From: Ypsolopha sequella
Lineage: Eukaryota > Arthropoda > Insecta > Lepidoptera > Ypsolophidae
Assembly: GCA_934047225.1 (NCBI GenBank)
Contig: OW203983.1
Location: 36,576,310-36,640,309 of the forward strand
DNA: 64,000 nt
Direction: 5' to 3'
Both the position numbers and the translations under genes were made by a program. The notes under the pieces were generated by a model that was not told the origin of the DNA, did no database searches, and was given only the letters and a program-made list of their open reading frames with translations. Positions 44,640-58,600 of the stretch are shown here, one piece after another. Numbering within the stretch: the stretch's first letter is position 1; each line of letters starts with the position of its first letter.

Positions 44640-47600
44640 CTTATTTAGCTTTAGGGGGAACTAAGAGGCAAACAGAAATAAAATGTCAGACTTCGGATGA
44701 TTTTGTTGCAATAAAAAATATATTATGTCCTTGGTTACACTTTAAGGAATTCGATTTTTACAAATCACGTTAAGGGGAACACAAATACAAACAGAAATAA
44801 AATGTCAGCTTTCGGATGATTTTGTTGCAATAATTAGGTTACGTAAACCCATAAAAAAAGTATATGTTTTTGGTTGAACTTTAAGGTATTCATTTTTCAC
44901 AAACCACGTTAATCGATTCATATTTGTACTGTCAATGAATTTTTTTGGAACCCTCTATTTTATACTTCTTATCGATTTTGTTTCAGGTATCGCTTTCGCG
45001 ATTTTGTTGGTTTTTTTTTAATAAAATTAGTGTGAATGATATCTATTCATTTTCCAAATACCGCGTTATTCGGATCAAGAAAAGCACCCCCTTTTTCCAA
45101 AAATACGTAAATCCACTGATGCAGTCGGTAGCAGCAAGATATTGTCATGTCAGTCTACGCCTAGCGTTGGCGCCCGTAAGACGTGGAACCTGTGCCTTTT
45201 TTTGCAAGCTATAAATATCTCCCAAAACTACTTCAAAAGACATTGAAATTAATTTTATAAAGTAATATTTCGAGGAGCATCATATTTCTGCCGTTAAAAA
45301 CTCAACAAAATATGCGTATGAGTGATTTAGCTACATCATGCCATAGTCATACAACAAAACTGAATGAATTTGGAATTAATTCATACTTTTATGCGGGAAA
45401 ATAACATATGTTACTCTAAAAGAATAATTTTTTGATCGTTATTGAAACCCAAATTAATTTACTTATACTTACTGACATCTGTATCAAAGGTCAATGACCT
45501 TTTCGTTAAATGACCCTCTAGTATTGGCTCACAATTTCAGGTCCAATAAGTGAAGTTTTTTGCAAATTATATAGGTACACTTACTTGGGATAAATCGCCA
45601 AGTATTTAAAATACAGAAATTTATTTTGAAATATTTACAGTGCATGGCAAAATTATTAGATCGTAGATAATCCTGTCGGTACATGTTCAGGTCCCGTTAC
45701 GCAAAATGAAAAAAAATGAAACTCGTTTAGGATTAATTTGTTATCCCTATGTTTGTCTGTCTGTCCGTTTGTCTAGACAATTTTTTCTGGGTAAAATGAA
45801 TAAATACCAATATTAACGGCCCTCTATAGAGCTGTAAAAACATACTTTTGGCGTTTTTATAGCCTTTTATTTAACGTTTTTCATACAAATTTTCTCATTA
45901 TGAATATATAGGGATTAACACTTGAGATAATATTTTGCATTGAAAAGTCAACACAGAAAGGAATTGTAGAACAAATAATGTAAAAAATATGAAAACCATG
46001 TTGTTCTTTACTAAAGGGATTAATTATCTACTTTTCAATGTGGCGATAGCTTTGTTTATTTTTTTCCTTGAATAATTTTTTACTAAGATAACAAATAGTT
46101 TAATACAAGGTTTTCCTTAAGAGGTCCCTTTACCCCTGGATTTTTCTTAAAATTCATACAATAGGTATAAACCAAATGTGAAGTCTACAGCTTATTTTCA
46201 TGAGTATATTCTAGTGACATCTAACAACGTCTCTATAGAGCCCAAAAAGCAAAATTTGATAAAACACCATCATAATAGCTGTCAGGATATCGTCAATATT
46301 GCCCCGTTTTTACGCAAAGTTTAACAAGTTTGTATATTTTTATCTATACTGGCAATAAAAAAGAGAGAAATACAGGCGTCGTTCATGTTAAGATGACTAA
46401 GTTTACACACTTTGCTATGTATAAACAGTTACCGTTTCATGGAAAACTGTTTTTACCTGAAACCATTTCACAAATTCAATTTACTTATTTTAAATATCTT
46501 GCTATCTTGCACTTCTTGATGAGAAATACAATTTTGGTTGGTAAAAATACAACTTTTAGTTAAGAAAACTTATAGTTAAAAGTCTGCTGTATGCATAAAC
46601 ATATTTTTAATGAAATTACAATAGTAATAAAATAATTGGCTTGTCCGTCGACGTGATACCAGCCGTAAACTCCTTTAATAATCTGTTATCACGCTTATGG
46701 AAAACCCAATTATTTTGAAGATACCATAATATCATTAAAATATGTTTATTTTAAGATTTTTATTTTACCTAATTCCACTGACGCCGACATCAAAAGTCGA
46801 AATATATCTGGAAGTAATTATTGTGATAATGTGTTTTTATAGATATATATAGTTTAAACTTTATGCATATAGCAAACTTTTAACAATAAATTGTCTTAGC
46901 TAAAAGTTGTACTTTACCGTTATAATTATTTCTTAATATTTTGTTACAAATTCGGAGAAATAACCCTTAAGGAAAACCTTGTATGAAAATATTTGTTATC
47001 TTAGTAACAAAGAAAAAAATATTAATAAACAAAGCTATCGCCACATTGAACAAACATTAAATTATTAATCCTTTTAGAATAGAACGATATGGTTTTTATA
47101 TTTTTTACATTATTTGTTCTACAGTTCCTTTCTGTGCTTTCTTTCAAATGCAAAATATTATGTCAAGTGTTGATATCTATATTTTCATAAGGAGAAAATT
47201 TGTATGAAAAAGTTAAATAAAAGGCCATAAAAACGTTTTAATATGTATCTTTTAAAGGGCTGTAAATATTGGCATTTATTGATTTTACCCAGAAAAATTG
47301 CCTAGACAAACGGACAAACAGACAAACATAGGGACAACAAATTAATCCTAAAAGAGTTTTGTTTTTTCATTTTGCGTAAAGGGAACTGAACATTTCAAAC
47401 TATGATACAAATAAATTTCTATATTTTAAACACTTTGCGATTTATCCCAAGGGTAAACAGGTTTCCCAAAAGTCAACGCTTTCCCTTAGAAGGCTGGTAG
47501 GCCAGCTCATGACTGACCAGAATATCAAATTATGACCTCAGCAAAAAGTAGATAGTCATCGAGTTGATGGTACTTTTATAAATTCGAATAGATTTTTGAG

Positions 47601-50600
47601 AGTCAAAGCTAACCAGTTCTAAATTCTAAGGATAAAGTTTTTGTTGCGCAAATCTGAATAGTCCTGCTATTGATAAAGTCAAAAATAAACCTTGAAATGC
47701 TGTAACATCAGGAAGAAAAAATAAAAACCCAATTTTTGAGCAATTTTTTGTTATTAGGTTAGTTTGACACCACACCCTGAAAAAAAAATGTACTATGTTA
47801 GTTTTGCAAATTATCTTAAGAGTATGACATAGCCAAAACAAAAACCAGTTCCGGGCGTGGCTTATTTATATAACGATAGCGCGCGGGGGGAAATTCGTCC
47901 CGGTTTCAAAGCTCGCGCCTTCCATAGCAAAATTATGTGAATAGAGTGGACGAGGTAGGGTCAAAAGTAATACGTATTTTATTTTATCTAATTTATTAGT
48001 GTATTTCGATCATCGTCATACGGTATTGATCCTACTTGCTATCACGTCGGGACGTAAATTTATTATGGTGGGCTAAAAGTGGTTTTTTGAGTGTTTGATT
48101 TATCAGTTGACACTCGGAACATTTCAGACACTCCTTTAGAGATACATAATAATATCGTGACGGTTAATTGTCACCATTACCCATGCTTTAAATATTTGTC
48201 GCCCGTTGAGCTGGTTTTACACTTGCGGGAAAATAAATTGGACCAATTATTTCTTTACAAAAAATTGTTACTAAGTTGTTATAACAAAAAGTGTATACAT
48301 ACAAATACTCTCAGAAAGAACGCACCACTTCACTATCTATCTCACTGTAGCCTATCTCAATTATGCCTCTCTCATTTAACTACGTTCAACTGCGTAACTA
48401 TCTCATTCCAACTCATTTTAAATAGCGTCACTATTTATCTCACTCTAACGCGTGTTAAATGGCATTTCTAATGCACGTCAAATAGTTTTACTGCCCGCCA
48501 CTCTTTCATTCTAAATTCTAATTATTTAAAAAAATACGCAGCTCCTTTGGTAGTAAAATAGCAATAACTTTTTTTTCAAATACACAGAAATTGCCAGATC
48601 ATTTGAAAAACAATATTTGATGAGCCGTTATTTAAGACAATTTGCAAAACTAACATAGAACATCTTTTTTCAGGGTGTGGTGTCGAACTAACCTAATTAC
48701 AAAAAATTGCTTATAAATTGGGTTTTTATTCTTTCTTCCTGATGTTACAGCATTTCAAGGTTTATTTTTGACTTTATCAATAGCAGGACTATTCAGAGTT
48801 GCGCAACAAAAATTTTATCCTTAGAATTTAGAACTGGTTAGCTTTGACTCTCAAAAATCTATTCGAATTTATAAAAGTACCATCAACTCGAAGACTATCT
48901 ACTTTTTGCTGAGGTCATAATTTGATATTCTGGTCAGTCATGAGCTGGCCTACCAGCCTTCTAAGGGAAAGCGTTGACTTTTGGGAAACCTGTTTACCCT
49001 TGGGATAAATCGCAAAGTGTTTAAAATATAGAAATTTATTTGTATCATAGTTTGAAATGTTCAGTTCCCTTTACGCAAAATGAAAAAACAAAACTCTTTT
49101 AGGATTAATTTGTTGTCCCTATGTTTGTCTGTTTGTCCGTTTGTCTAGGCAATTTTTCTGGGTAAAATCAATAAATGCCAATATTTACAGCCCTTTAAAA
49201 GATACATATTAAAACGTTTTTATGGCCTTTTATTTAACTTTTTCATACAAATTTTCTCCTTATGAAAATATAGATATCAACACTTGACATAATATTTTGC
49301 ATTTGAAAGAAAGCACAGAAAGGAACTGTAGAACAAATAATGTAAAAAATATAAAAACCATATCGTTCTATTCTAAAAGGATTAATAATTTAATGTTTGT
49401 TCAATGTGGCGATAGCTTTGTTTATTAATATTTTTTTCTTTGTTACTAAGATAACAAATATTTTCATACAAGGTTTTCCTTAAGGGTTATTTCTCCGAAT
49501 TTGTAACAAAATATTAAGAAATAATTATAACGGTAAAGTACAACTTTTAGCTAAGACAATTTATTGTTAAAAGTTTGCTATATGCATAAAGTTTAAACTA
49601 TATATATCTATAAAAACACATTATCACAATAATTACTTCCAGATATATTTCGACTTTTGATGTCGGCGTCAGTGGAATTAGGTAAAATAAAAATCTTAAA
49701 ATAAACATATTTTAATGATATTATGGTATCTTCAAAATAATTGGGTTTTCCATAAGCGTGATAACAGATTATTAAAGGAGTTTACGGCTGGTATCACGTC
49801 GACGGACAAGCCAATTATTTTATTACTATTGTAATTTCATTAAAAATATGTTTATGCATACAGCAGACTTTTAACTATAAGTTTTCTTAACTAAAAGTTG
49901 TATTTTTACCAACCAAAATTGTATTTCTCATCAAGAAGTGCAAGATGGCAAGATATTCAAAATAAGTTAATTGAATTTGTGAAATGGTTTCAGGTAAAAA
50001 CAGTTTTCCATGAAACGGTAACTCTTTATACATAGCAAAGAGTGTAAACTTAGTCATCTTAACATGAACGACGCCTGTATCTCTCCCTTTTTTATTTCCA
50101 GTATAGATAAAAATATACAAACTTGTTAAACTTTGCGTAAAAACGAGGCAATATTGACGATATCCTGATAGCTATTATAATGGTGTTTTATCAAACTTTG
50201 CTTTTTGGGCTGTAAAGAGACGTAGTTAGATGTCACTAGAATATACTCATGAAAAAAGATATGAAGTAAATAAGCTGTAGACTTCAAATTCAGTTTGAAT
50301 TTTAAGAAAAATCCAGGGGTAAAGGGGCCTCTTAAGGAAAACCTTGTATTAAACTATTTGTTATCTTAGTAAAAAATTATTCAAGGAAAAAAATAAACAA
50401 AGCTATCGCCACATTGAACAGTAGATAATTAATCCCTTTAGAATAGAACAACATGGTATTCATATTTTTTACATTATTTGTTCAAAAATTCCTTTCTGTG
50501 TTGACTTTTAAATGCAAAATATTATCTCAAGTGTTCATCCCTATATTTTCATAGTGAGAAAATTTGTATGAAAAACGTGAAGTAAAAACGTCAAAAGTAT

Positions 50601-52498
50601 GTTTTTAGAGATCTATAGAGGGCCGTTAATATTGGTATTTATTCATTTTACCCAGAAAAAATTGTCTAGACAAACGAACAGACAGACAAACAGAGGTATA
50701 ACAAATTAATCCTAAAAGAGTTTCATTTTTTTCATTTTGCGTAACGGGAGCTGAAAATGTACCGACAGGATTATCTTCGATCTAATAATTTTGCCATGCA
50801 CTGTAAATATTTCAAAATAAATTTATATTTTTTAAATACTTGGCGATTTACTCCAAGTAAGTGTACCTATATAATTTGCAAAAAACTTCACTTATTGGAC
50901 CTGAAATGGTGAGCCAATACTAGAGGGCAATTTCACGAAAAGGTCATTGAACTTTGATACAGATCTCAGTAAGTATAATTAAATTAATTTGGGTTTCAAT
51001 ATTGATCAAAAAATTATTCTTTTAGAGTAACATATATTATTTTCCCGCATATAAGTATGAATTAGTTCCAAATTCATTCAGTTTTGTTGTTATGACTATG
51101 GCACGATGTAGCTAAATCACTCATACGCATATTTTGTTGAGTTTTTAACGGCAGGAATATGATGCTCCTCGAAATATTACTTTATAAAATTAATTTCAAT
51201 GTCTTTTGAAGTAGTTTTGGGAGATATTTATTGCTTGCAAAAAAAGGCACACGTTCCACGTCTTGCCGACGCCAACGCTAGGCGTAGGCTGACAATATCT
51301 TGCTGCCGCCGACTGCATCAGTGGATTTACGTATTTTTGGTAAAAGGGGATGCTTTTTTTGACCCGAATAACGCGGTATTTGGAAAATGAATAGATATCA
51401 TTCACACTAATTGTATTAAAAAAAATACCACAAAATCGCGAAAGCGATACCTGAAACAAAATCGATAAGAAGTATATAATAGAGGGTTACAAAAAAGTTC
51501 ATTGACAGTACAAATATGAATCGATTAACGTGGTTTGTTGAAAATGAATACCTTAAAGTTCAACCAAAAACATATATATTTTTTTATGGCTATTCGTAAC
51601 CTAATTATTGCAACAAAATCATCCGAAAGCTGACATTTTATTTCTGTTTGTATTTTTGTTCCCCTTAAATAACGGCTCATCAAATATTGTTTTTCAAATG
51701 ATCTGGCAATTTCTGTGTATTAGTTTTCAAAAAAAAGTTATTGCTATTTTACTAACAAAGGAGCTGCGTATTTTTTTAAATAATTAGAATTTAGAATGAA
51801 AGAGTGGCGGGCAGTAAAACTATTTGACGTGCATTAGAAATGCCATTTAACACGCGTTAGAGTGAGATAAATAGTGACGCTATTTAAAATGAGTTGGAAT
51901 GAGATAGTTACGCAGTTAAACGTTAAATGAGAGAGGCATAATTGAGATGCAATTGAGACTACAGTGAGATAGATAGTGACGTGGTGCGTTCCTTCTGAGA
52001 GTATTTGTTAGTATACACTTTTTGTAATAACAACTTTAGTAACAATTTTTTGTAAAGAAATAATTGGTCCAATTTATTTTCCCGCAAGTGTAAAACCAGC
52101 TCAACGGGCGAAAAATATTTAAAGCATGGGTAATGGTGACAATTAACCGTCACGATATTATTATGTATCTCTAAAGGAGTGTCTGAAATGTTCCGAGTGT
52201 CAACTGATAAATCAAACACTCAAAAAACCACTTTTAGCCGACCGTAATAAATTTACGTCCCGACGTGATAGCAAGTAGGATCAATGCCGTATGACGATGA
52301 TCGAAATACACTAATAAATTTGATAAAATAAAATACGTATTACTTTTGACCCTACCTTGTCCACTCTACTCACATAATTTTGCTATAGAAGGCGCGAACT
52401 TGGAGACCGGGACGAATTTCCCCCCGCGCGCTATCGTAAAATAGAATAAGCCACGCCCGAAACTGGTTTTTGTTTTGGCTATGTCATACTCTTAATAA
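44640..52498. mobile_element. Nested inverted-repeat complex (A-B-A'-B')
   Basis: Module A (about 44773-47825) is repeated inverted as A' (48625-51668); module B (47826-48624) is repeated inverted as B' (51669-52498). So A-B-A' is one palindrome and B-A'-B' an overlapping one. Module A is itself a foldback: about 45560-46125 and 46950-47460 are inverted (markers tttgtctgtctgtccgtttg, gtggcgatagctttgtttat, aaggttttcctta). No transposase was found; frames at 46330-46563, 48091-48471 and their mirror images are not recognised and occur in both copies. Arm identity is high but not perfect. Confidence 0.82.
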
Positions 52499-55060
52499 AT
52501 CCATATTTATACTGTCAATATTTTTTTTTGTAACCCTCTATTTTACACTTCTTATCGATTTTGTCTCAGGTATCGCTTTTGCGATTTTGTTGGGTATTTT
52601 TTAATGAGATTAATGTGAATGATATCTATTCGAATTTTAAATATCGCGTTATTCATTTCAAGAAAAGCACTCCCCTTTTCCAAAAATACGTAAATTCACT
52701 GAAGCAGCCGCGTGGCAGCGAGTTATTGTCAGTCTACGCTATGCCGCGCCGCCTTGCGTTGGCGCTCTTAAGGGGAACTAAAATGCAAACAGAAATAAAA
52801 TTTCAGGTTTCAGGTTCTTTTAGTGCAATAATTAGGTTACGTATAGCCATAAAAAAAAATGTTCTTAGTTGAACTTTAAGGAATTCAATTTGCACAAACC
52901 ACGTTAATCGATTCATATTTGTACTATCACTATTTTTTTTTGTAACCCACTACTTTACACTTCTTATCGATTTTGTCTCAGGTATCGCTTTCGCGATTTT
53001 GTCGGTTTTTTTTTTAATTAGTGTGAATGATGTCTACTCAAATTGCAAATACCGAGTTATTCGGGTCAAGAAAAGCACCCCCTTTTACGTAAATTTTACG
53101 TAAAAATACGTAAATTCATTGATGCAGCCGGCGGCAGCAAGTTATTGTCAGTCTACGCCATAGAGTATATTGAATACAGGTCTAAGCCTAGCGTTGGCGC
53201 CCGTAAGACCTGGAACCTGTGCCTTTTTTTGCAAGCTATAAATATCTCCCAAAACTACTCCTAAAGAGTATTTCGAGGAGCATCATATTCCTGCCGTTAA
53301 AAACTCAACAAAATATGCGTATGAGTGATTTAGTTACATCGTGCCATAAAACATGACAAAACTGAATGAATTTGGAATTAATTCATACTTTTATGCGGGA
53401 AAATATGTTACTCTAAAAAAATTTTTTTTGGTCGTTATTGAAACCCAAATTAATTTACTTATACTTACTGAGATCTGTATCAAAGGTCAATGACCTTTTC
53501 AAGAAATTGCCCTCTAGTATTGGCTCGCCAACCCCGCGTTCCCAAATAGAATTATTTCGCTAAAATCGATTACGAATGAATGAGGTGAATGGCTAATAAT
53601 CCATGAGTGAAGCAAATGCGTTCATTCATTCGTATGACTTTCATGGCTCATGCGACGGAGGTGAGGCGATGTGAGCGTTGAACGGAATGGAATGTCAAAA
53701 ATTGTTTTCGCTCCATTATTTCAGCAGTTCAGATCAGACAAAATATAGTATATGTTTTATTCGGCCATGAGAGAAACAAATAAAAAGTCGTGTGGAACTT
53801 TTCGTCGAAAAGGAAGAATTTATATGTATATATATTTTTTCGTTGCTATCTGAGTCTACGTTAAAGAACAGTGCTACAAACTCTTCTCGTTCCATCACGA
53901 ATCACGGCACTTTGACGAAATAAAATCAAATAATCGTATTGTATTCTGTGATAAGAGGTTATGGTTAAGATGTATCTTTTTTAATGCGGTTCGAATCATA
54001 AGCTATCTTTCACATCGTTTGCTAGCTCACAAATTACGGACCAGTCATCGCTCACACTTTAATTCATTCATAGCTTTTATCTATGTAATTCTATTACGGA
54101 CCGCAGGGCATATCAGCTCCAAGAAGTGAAGTTTTTTGCAAATTATATAGGTACAGTTACTTGGTAGAAATCGCCAAGTATTTAAAATATAGAAATTTAT
54201 TTTGAAATATTTACAGTGCATGGCAAAATTATTAGATCGTAGGTAATCCTGTCGGTACATGTTCAGGTCCCGTTACGGAAAATGAAAAAACGAAACTCTT
54301 AGGATTAATTTGTTGTCCCTCTGTTAGTCTGTCTGTCCGTTTGTCTAGACAATTTTTCTGGGTAAAATTAATAAATACCAATATTTATTTAACGTTTTTC
54401 ATAAAAATTTTCTCACTATGAAAATATAGGGATGAACACTTGAGATAATATTTTGCTTTTAAAAGTCAACACAGAAAGGAATTGTAGAACAAATAATGTA
54501 AAAACTATGAAAACCATGTCGTTCTATTCTAAGGGGATTAATTATCTACTGTTCAATGTGGCGATAGCTTCTAACAACAGTTCTAAATTCTAAGGATAAA
54601 ATTTTTGCTGCGTAACTCTGAATAGTTCTGCTATGGATAACGTCAAAAATAACCTAGAAACGCTATAACAACCGGAAGAAAAAAAAATTACTTACCCGAG
54701 TTATAATAAATTTTTTGTAATTAAGAAAGTTTGACCCCTGAAAAAAAAGTATGTTACTTGGGCAAATTGTCTAAAATAATGGCTCATCAAATCTTGTTTT
54801 TAAAATGATCTGACAATTTGTGTGTGTTACTTTTGGAAAAAAAGGTTATTGCTATTTTACTACCAAAGGGGCTGTGTATTTTTTTTCAATAATTAGAATT
54901 TAGTATGAAATAGTGGCGGGCCGTGCAGTGAAGCTATTTGACGTGCATTAGAAATGCCATTTGACGCGCGTTAGAGTGAGATAAATAGTGACGCTATTTA
55001 AAATGGGTTGGAATGAGATAGTAACGCAGTTTAAACGTAGTTAAATGAGAAAGTTGCAGG
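52499..55060. mobile_element. Third, rearranged copy of the A and B' modules
   Basis: Two partial starts of module A (52499-52770 and 52870-53520, marked by ggtatcgctttcgcgatttt and gtcagtctacgcc) are followed by an insertion, by more of module A from 54120 (gaagttttttgcaaattata), and by the B' end from about 54770 (ttattgctattttactacca, gagataaatagtgacgctat). This is a scrambled, directly oriented copy next to the complex above and 0.6 kb before the giant repeat exon. Confidence 0.75.
53527..54108. mobile_element. Insertion in the third copy with weak inverted ends
   Basis: Compared with module A at 45520-45545, about 580 bp interrupt the copy. The ends contain aaatagaattatt and gtaattctatta in inverted orientation with neighbouring cgcg/ccgc. 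Imperfect ends make the class uncertain. No coding frame. Confidence 0.5.
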
Positions 55061-55126
55061 AGTTGCTTTGGTCAAGCACATATTTGATGCTTGGGAAGAA
55101 AAGTAGGCTGCGTTCAGTGTGTTTTT

Positions 55127-55330
55127 TTACGAAGAGGAGTTGGTGTATGTATGGAGCCATGTTACGATCGATGGTGGCATAACGTCGCAAATGAGGGCGA
55201 TTGTGATTGTTGGCATGTGCTCTGTGTGCTCCGTGATTTAGTGGAACGGCGGAGCCAACCTTCCCCGTACCTCTGCCTGCCACCCCGCGCAATGTCACAC
55301 AATTTTCCTATCGGCAACTCCTCTTCGTAA
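55127..55330. mobile_element. 204-bp MITE with TIR ttacgaagaggagttg
   Basis: The ends ttacgaagaggagttg and caactcctcttcgtaa are perfect 16-bp inverted repeats. Frames of 79-94 codons across it on both strands are by-products. Confidence 0.82.
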
Positions 55331-55365
55331 TTGCTCCGTGGTGAGCAACAGTGTAAAGAAACCAG

Positions 55366-55405
55366 AAATAAAGCTAAATAAAGCTCAATAAAGCTCAATA
55401 AAGCT
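55366..55405 (+). promoter_or_regulatory. Four tandem AATAAAGCT-type motifs
   Basis: aataaagct recurs four times at 9-11 bp spacing. AATAAA is the core polyadenylation signal, so this could end a plus-strand transcript, but no gene ending here was identified. It may equally be a short tandem repeat of no function. Confidence 0.4.
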
Positions 55406-55431
55406 TGGCTTTTCAAAAAATTAATATTAAG

Positions 55432-55509
55432 ATGATGGCGAAGCACGGAGTTATAGTGATATTTGTCATTATAGTAGTTTATGATTTAGTGTCATTTCTT
55501 AACATGTGA
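55432..55509 (+). other. 25-codon hydrophobic small frame upstream of the repeat exon
   Basis: MMAKHGVIVIFVIIVVYDLV and five more residues form a short, very hydrophobic peptide, like a signal peptide or membrane anchor, 135 nt before the acceptor at 55644. There is no good donor after it. It could be chance; if spliced to the repeat exon it would make the giant protein secreted. Confidence 0.25.
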
Positions 55510-55644
55510 TCATCCTTCTCAAAAGTTAACATTAATTAATTGGGGACAGTAAAAGGAAAAAAACTATAATATGAGACAGGTAGTAAGATATATTTTAATT
55601 TTATTTTTTTCAATACCGTACACCAGCTGTATTTAAAATTTTAG

Positions 55645-58600
55645 AAAAAAACATCAATGAAGATGGAGTATTCAAATGAATCAAGTTCAGATGATGAAAG
55701 TTCTCCTGAATTAGCTCTGTCTAAACCAGAGCTAGATGATTACGACCGCAGTCAATCTTCAGAAGCTAATGAGGAATCCCACAATGAAGAGCTAATAGTG
55801 GTTAACAGTGATGATGATCATGAAATTGTTGTCGACGATGACACATCTAACAATCAAAGACAAATCATTCAAGTACATGCCGTTAATCCTACTCTGGATC
55901 TTAAGGCTTCTGATGAAGAACAGGTGCAAGACTACAGCATATCTCATATAACGGTAGTCGTTGATGATAATGAAAGCAAATACACTAAAGAAGAGGAATA
56001 TATGGCAACTACAAACTACTCAAATACAACTTCAGAAGATGAGTATTCAGATGAATCAGGTTTAAATGATGATAATGCCCCTGAATCCACTCAGTCTAAA
56101 TCAGAGCTTAACAATTACAACCCCAGTCAATCTTCAGAAGCTAATAAGGAATCCTACAACGACGAGCTAATAGTTGTTGACAGTGATGATGATCATGAAA
56201 TTGTTGTCGACGATGACACATGTAACAATCAAAGAAAAATCATTCAAATGTATGCCGTTTATCCTAATCTGGATATCGAGGCTTCTGATGAAGAACTGAT
56301 GCAAGACTACAGCATATCTCATACAACGGTAGTCGTTGATGACAATAAAAGCAAATACATTAAAGAAGAGGAGTATATATCAAATACAAACTACTCAAAT
56401 ACAACTTCAGAAGATGAGTATTCAGATGAATCAACTTTAAATGATGATAATACCCCTGAATCCACTCAGTCTGAACCAGAGCTTGACGATTGCGACCCCA
56501 GTCAATCTTCAGAAGCTAATGAGGAATATTACAACGAAGAGCTAATAGTGGTTGACAGTGATGATGATCATGAAATTGTTGTCGACGATGAAACATCTTA
56601 CAATCAAAGAATAATCATTCAAATGTATGCCGTTTATCCTAATCTGGATCTCGAGGCTTCTGATGAAGAACGGGTGCAAGACTACACCATATCTCATATA
56701 ACGGTAGACGTTGATGATAATGAAAGCCAATACATTGAAGAAGAGGAGTATATAGCAAATACAAACTACTCAAATACAACTTCAGAAGATGAGTATTCAG
56801 ATGAATCAACTTTAAATGATGATAATGCTTCTGAATCCACGCAGTCTGAACCAGAGCTTGACGATTGCGACCCCAGTCAATCTTCAGAAGCTAATGAGGA
56901 ATATTACAACGAAGAGCTAATAGTGGTTGACAGTGATGATGATCATGAAATTGTTGTCGACGATGACACATCTAACAATCAAAGAATAATCATTCAAATG
57001 TATGCCGTTTATCCTAATCTGGATCTCGAGGCTTCTGATGAAGAACGGGTGCAAGACTACACCATATCTCATATAACGGTAGACGTTGATGATAATGAAA
57101 GCCAATACATTGAAGAAGAGGAGTATATAGCAAATACAAACTACTCAAATACAACTTCAGAAGATGAGTATTCAGATGAATCAACTTTAAATGATGATAA
57201 TGCTCCTGAATCCATTCAGTCTGAACCAGAGCTTGACGATTGCGACCCCAGTCAATCTTCAGAAGCTAATGGGGAATATTACAACGAAGAGCTAATAGTG
57301 GTTGACAGTGATGATGATCATGAAATTGTTGTCGACGATGACACATCTAACAATCAAAGAATAATCATTCAAATGTATGCCGTTTATCCTAATCTGGATC
57401 TCGAGGCTTCTGATGAAGAACGGGTGCAAGACTACACCATATCTCATATAACGGTAGACGTTGATGATAATGAAAGCCAATACATTGAAGAAGAGGAGTA
57501 TATAGCAAATACAAACTACTCAAATACAACTTCAGAAGATGAGTATTCAGATGAATCAACTTTAAATGATGATAATGCCCCTGAATCCACTCAGTCTGAA
57601 CCAGAGCTTGACGATTGCGACCCCAGTCAATCTTCAGAAGCTAATGAGGAATATTACAATGAAGAGCTAATAGTGGTTGACAGTGATGATGATCATGAAA
57701 TTGTTGTCGACGATGACACATCTAACAATCAAAGAATAATCATTCAAATGTATGCCGTTTATCCTAATCTGGATCTCGAGGCTTCTGATGAAGATCGGGT
57801 GCAAGACTACACCATATCTCATATAACGGTAGACGTTGATGATAATGAAAGCCAATACATTGAAGAAGAGGAGTATATAGCAAATACAAACTACTCAAAT
57901 ACAACTTCAGAAGATGAGTATTCAGATGAATCATCTTTAAATGATGATAATACCCCTGAATCCACTCAGTCTGAACCAGAGCTTGACGATTGCGACCCCA
58001 GTCAATCTTCAGAAGCTAATGAGGAATATTACAACGAGGAGCTAATAGTGGTTGACAGTGATGATGATCATGAAATTGTTGTCGACGATGACACATCTAA
58101 CAATCAAAGAATAATCATTCAAATGTATGCCGTTTATCCTAATCTGGATCTCGAGGCTTCTGATGAAGAACGGGTGCAAGACTACACCATATCTCATATA
58201 ACGGTAGACGTTGATGATAATGAAAGCCAATACATTGAAGAAGAGGAGTATATAGCAAATACAAACTACTCAAATACAACTTTAGAAGATGAGTATTCAG
58301 ATGAATCAACTTTAAATGATGATAATGCCCCTGAATCCACTCAGTCTGAACCAGAGCTTGACGATTGCGACCCCAGTCAATCTTCAGAAGCTAATGAGGA
58401 ATATTACAATGAAGAGCTAATAGTGGTTGACAGTGATGATGATCATGAAATTGTTGTCGACGATGACACATCTAACAATCAAAGAATAATCATTCAAATG
58501 TATGCCGTTTATCCTAATCTGGATCTCGAGGCTTCTGATGAAGATCGGGTGCAAGACTACACCATATCTTATATAACGGTAGACGTTGATGATAATGAAA

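Larger units (their letters stand above)
23348..55644 (+). other. Probable 32-kb intron between homologous exons
   Basis: The donor at 23348 and the acceptor at 55643-55644 are both in phase 0, so joining them keeps one frame. No convincing plus-strand host exon was seen between them; the interval is filled by the transposable elements listed separately. It could instead contain the end of one gene and the start of a paralogue. Confidence 0.4.

Noticed and set aside
46330..50120. Mirrored 77-codon frames in module A
   Set aside because: They are not recognised, sit in both inverted copies and lack motifs or splice context; kept only as part of the repeat complex.
48091..52219. Mirrored frames of 126 and 86 codons in module B
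   Set aside because: The two copies diverge by frameshift at their ends and the sequence recurs as repeat DNA at 23.7 and 54.9 kb, so no gene is supported.
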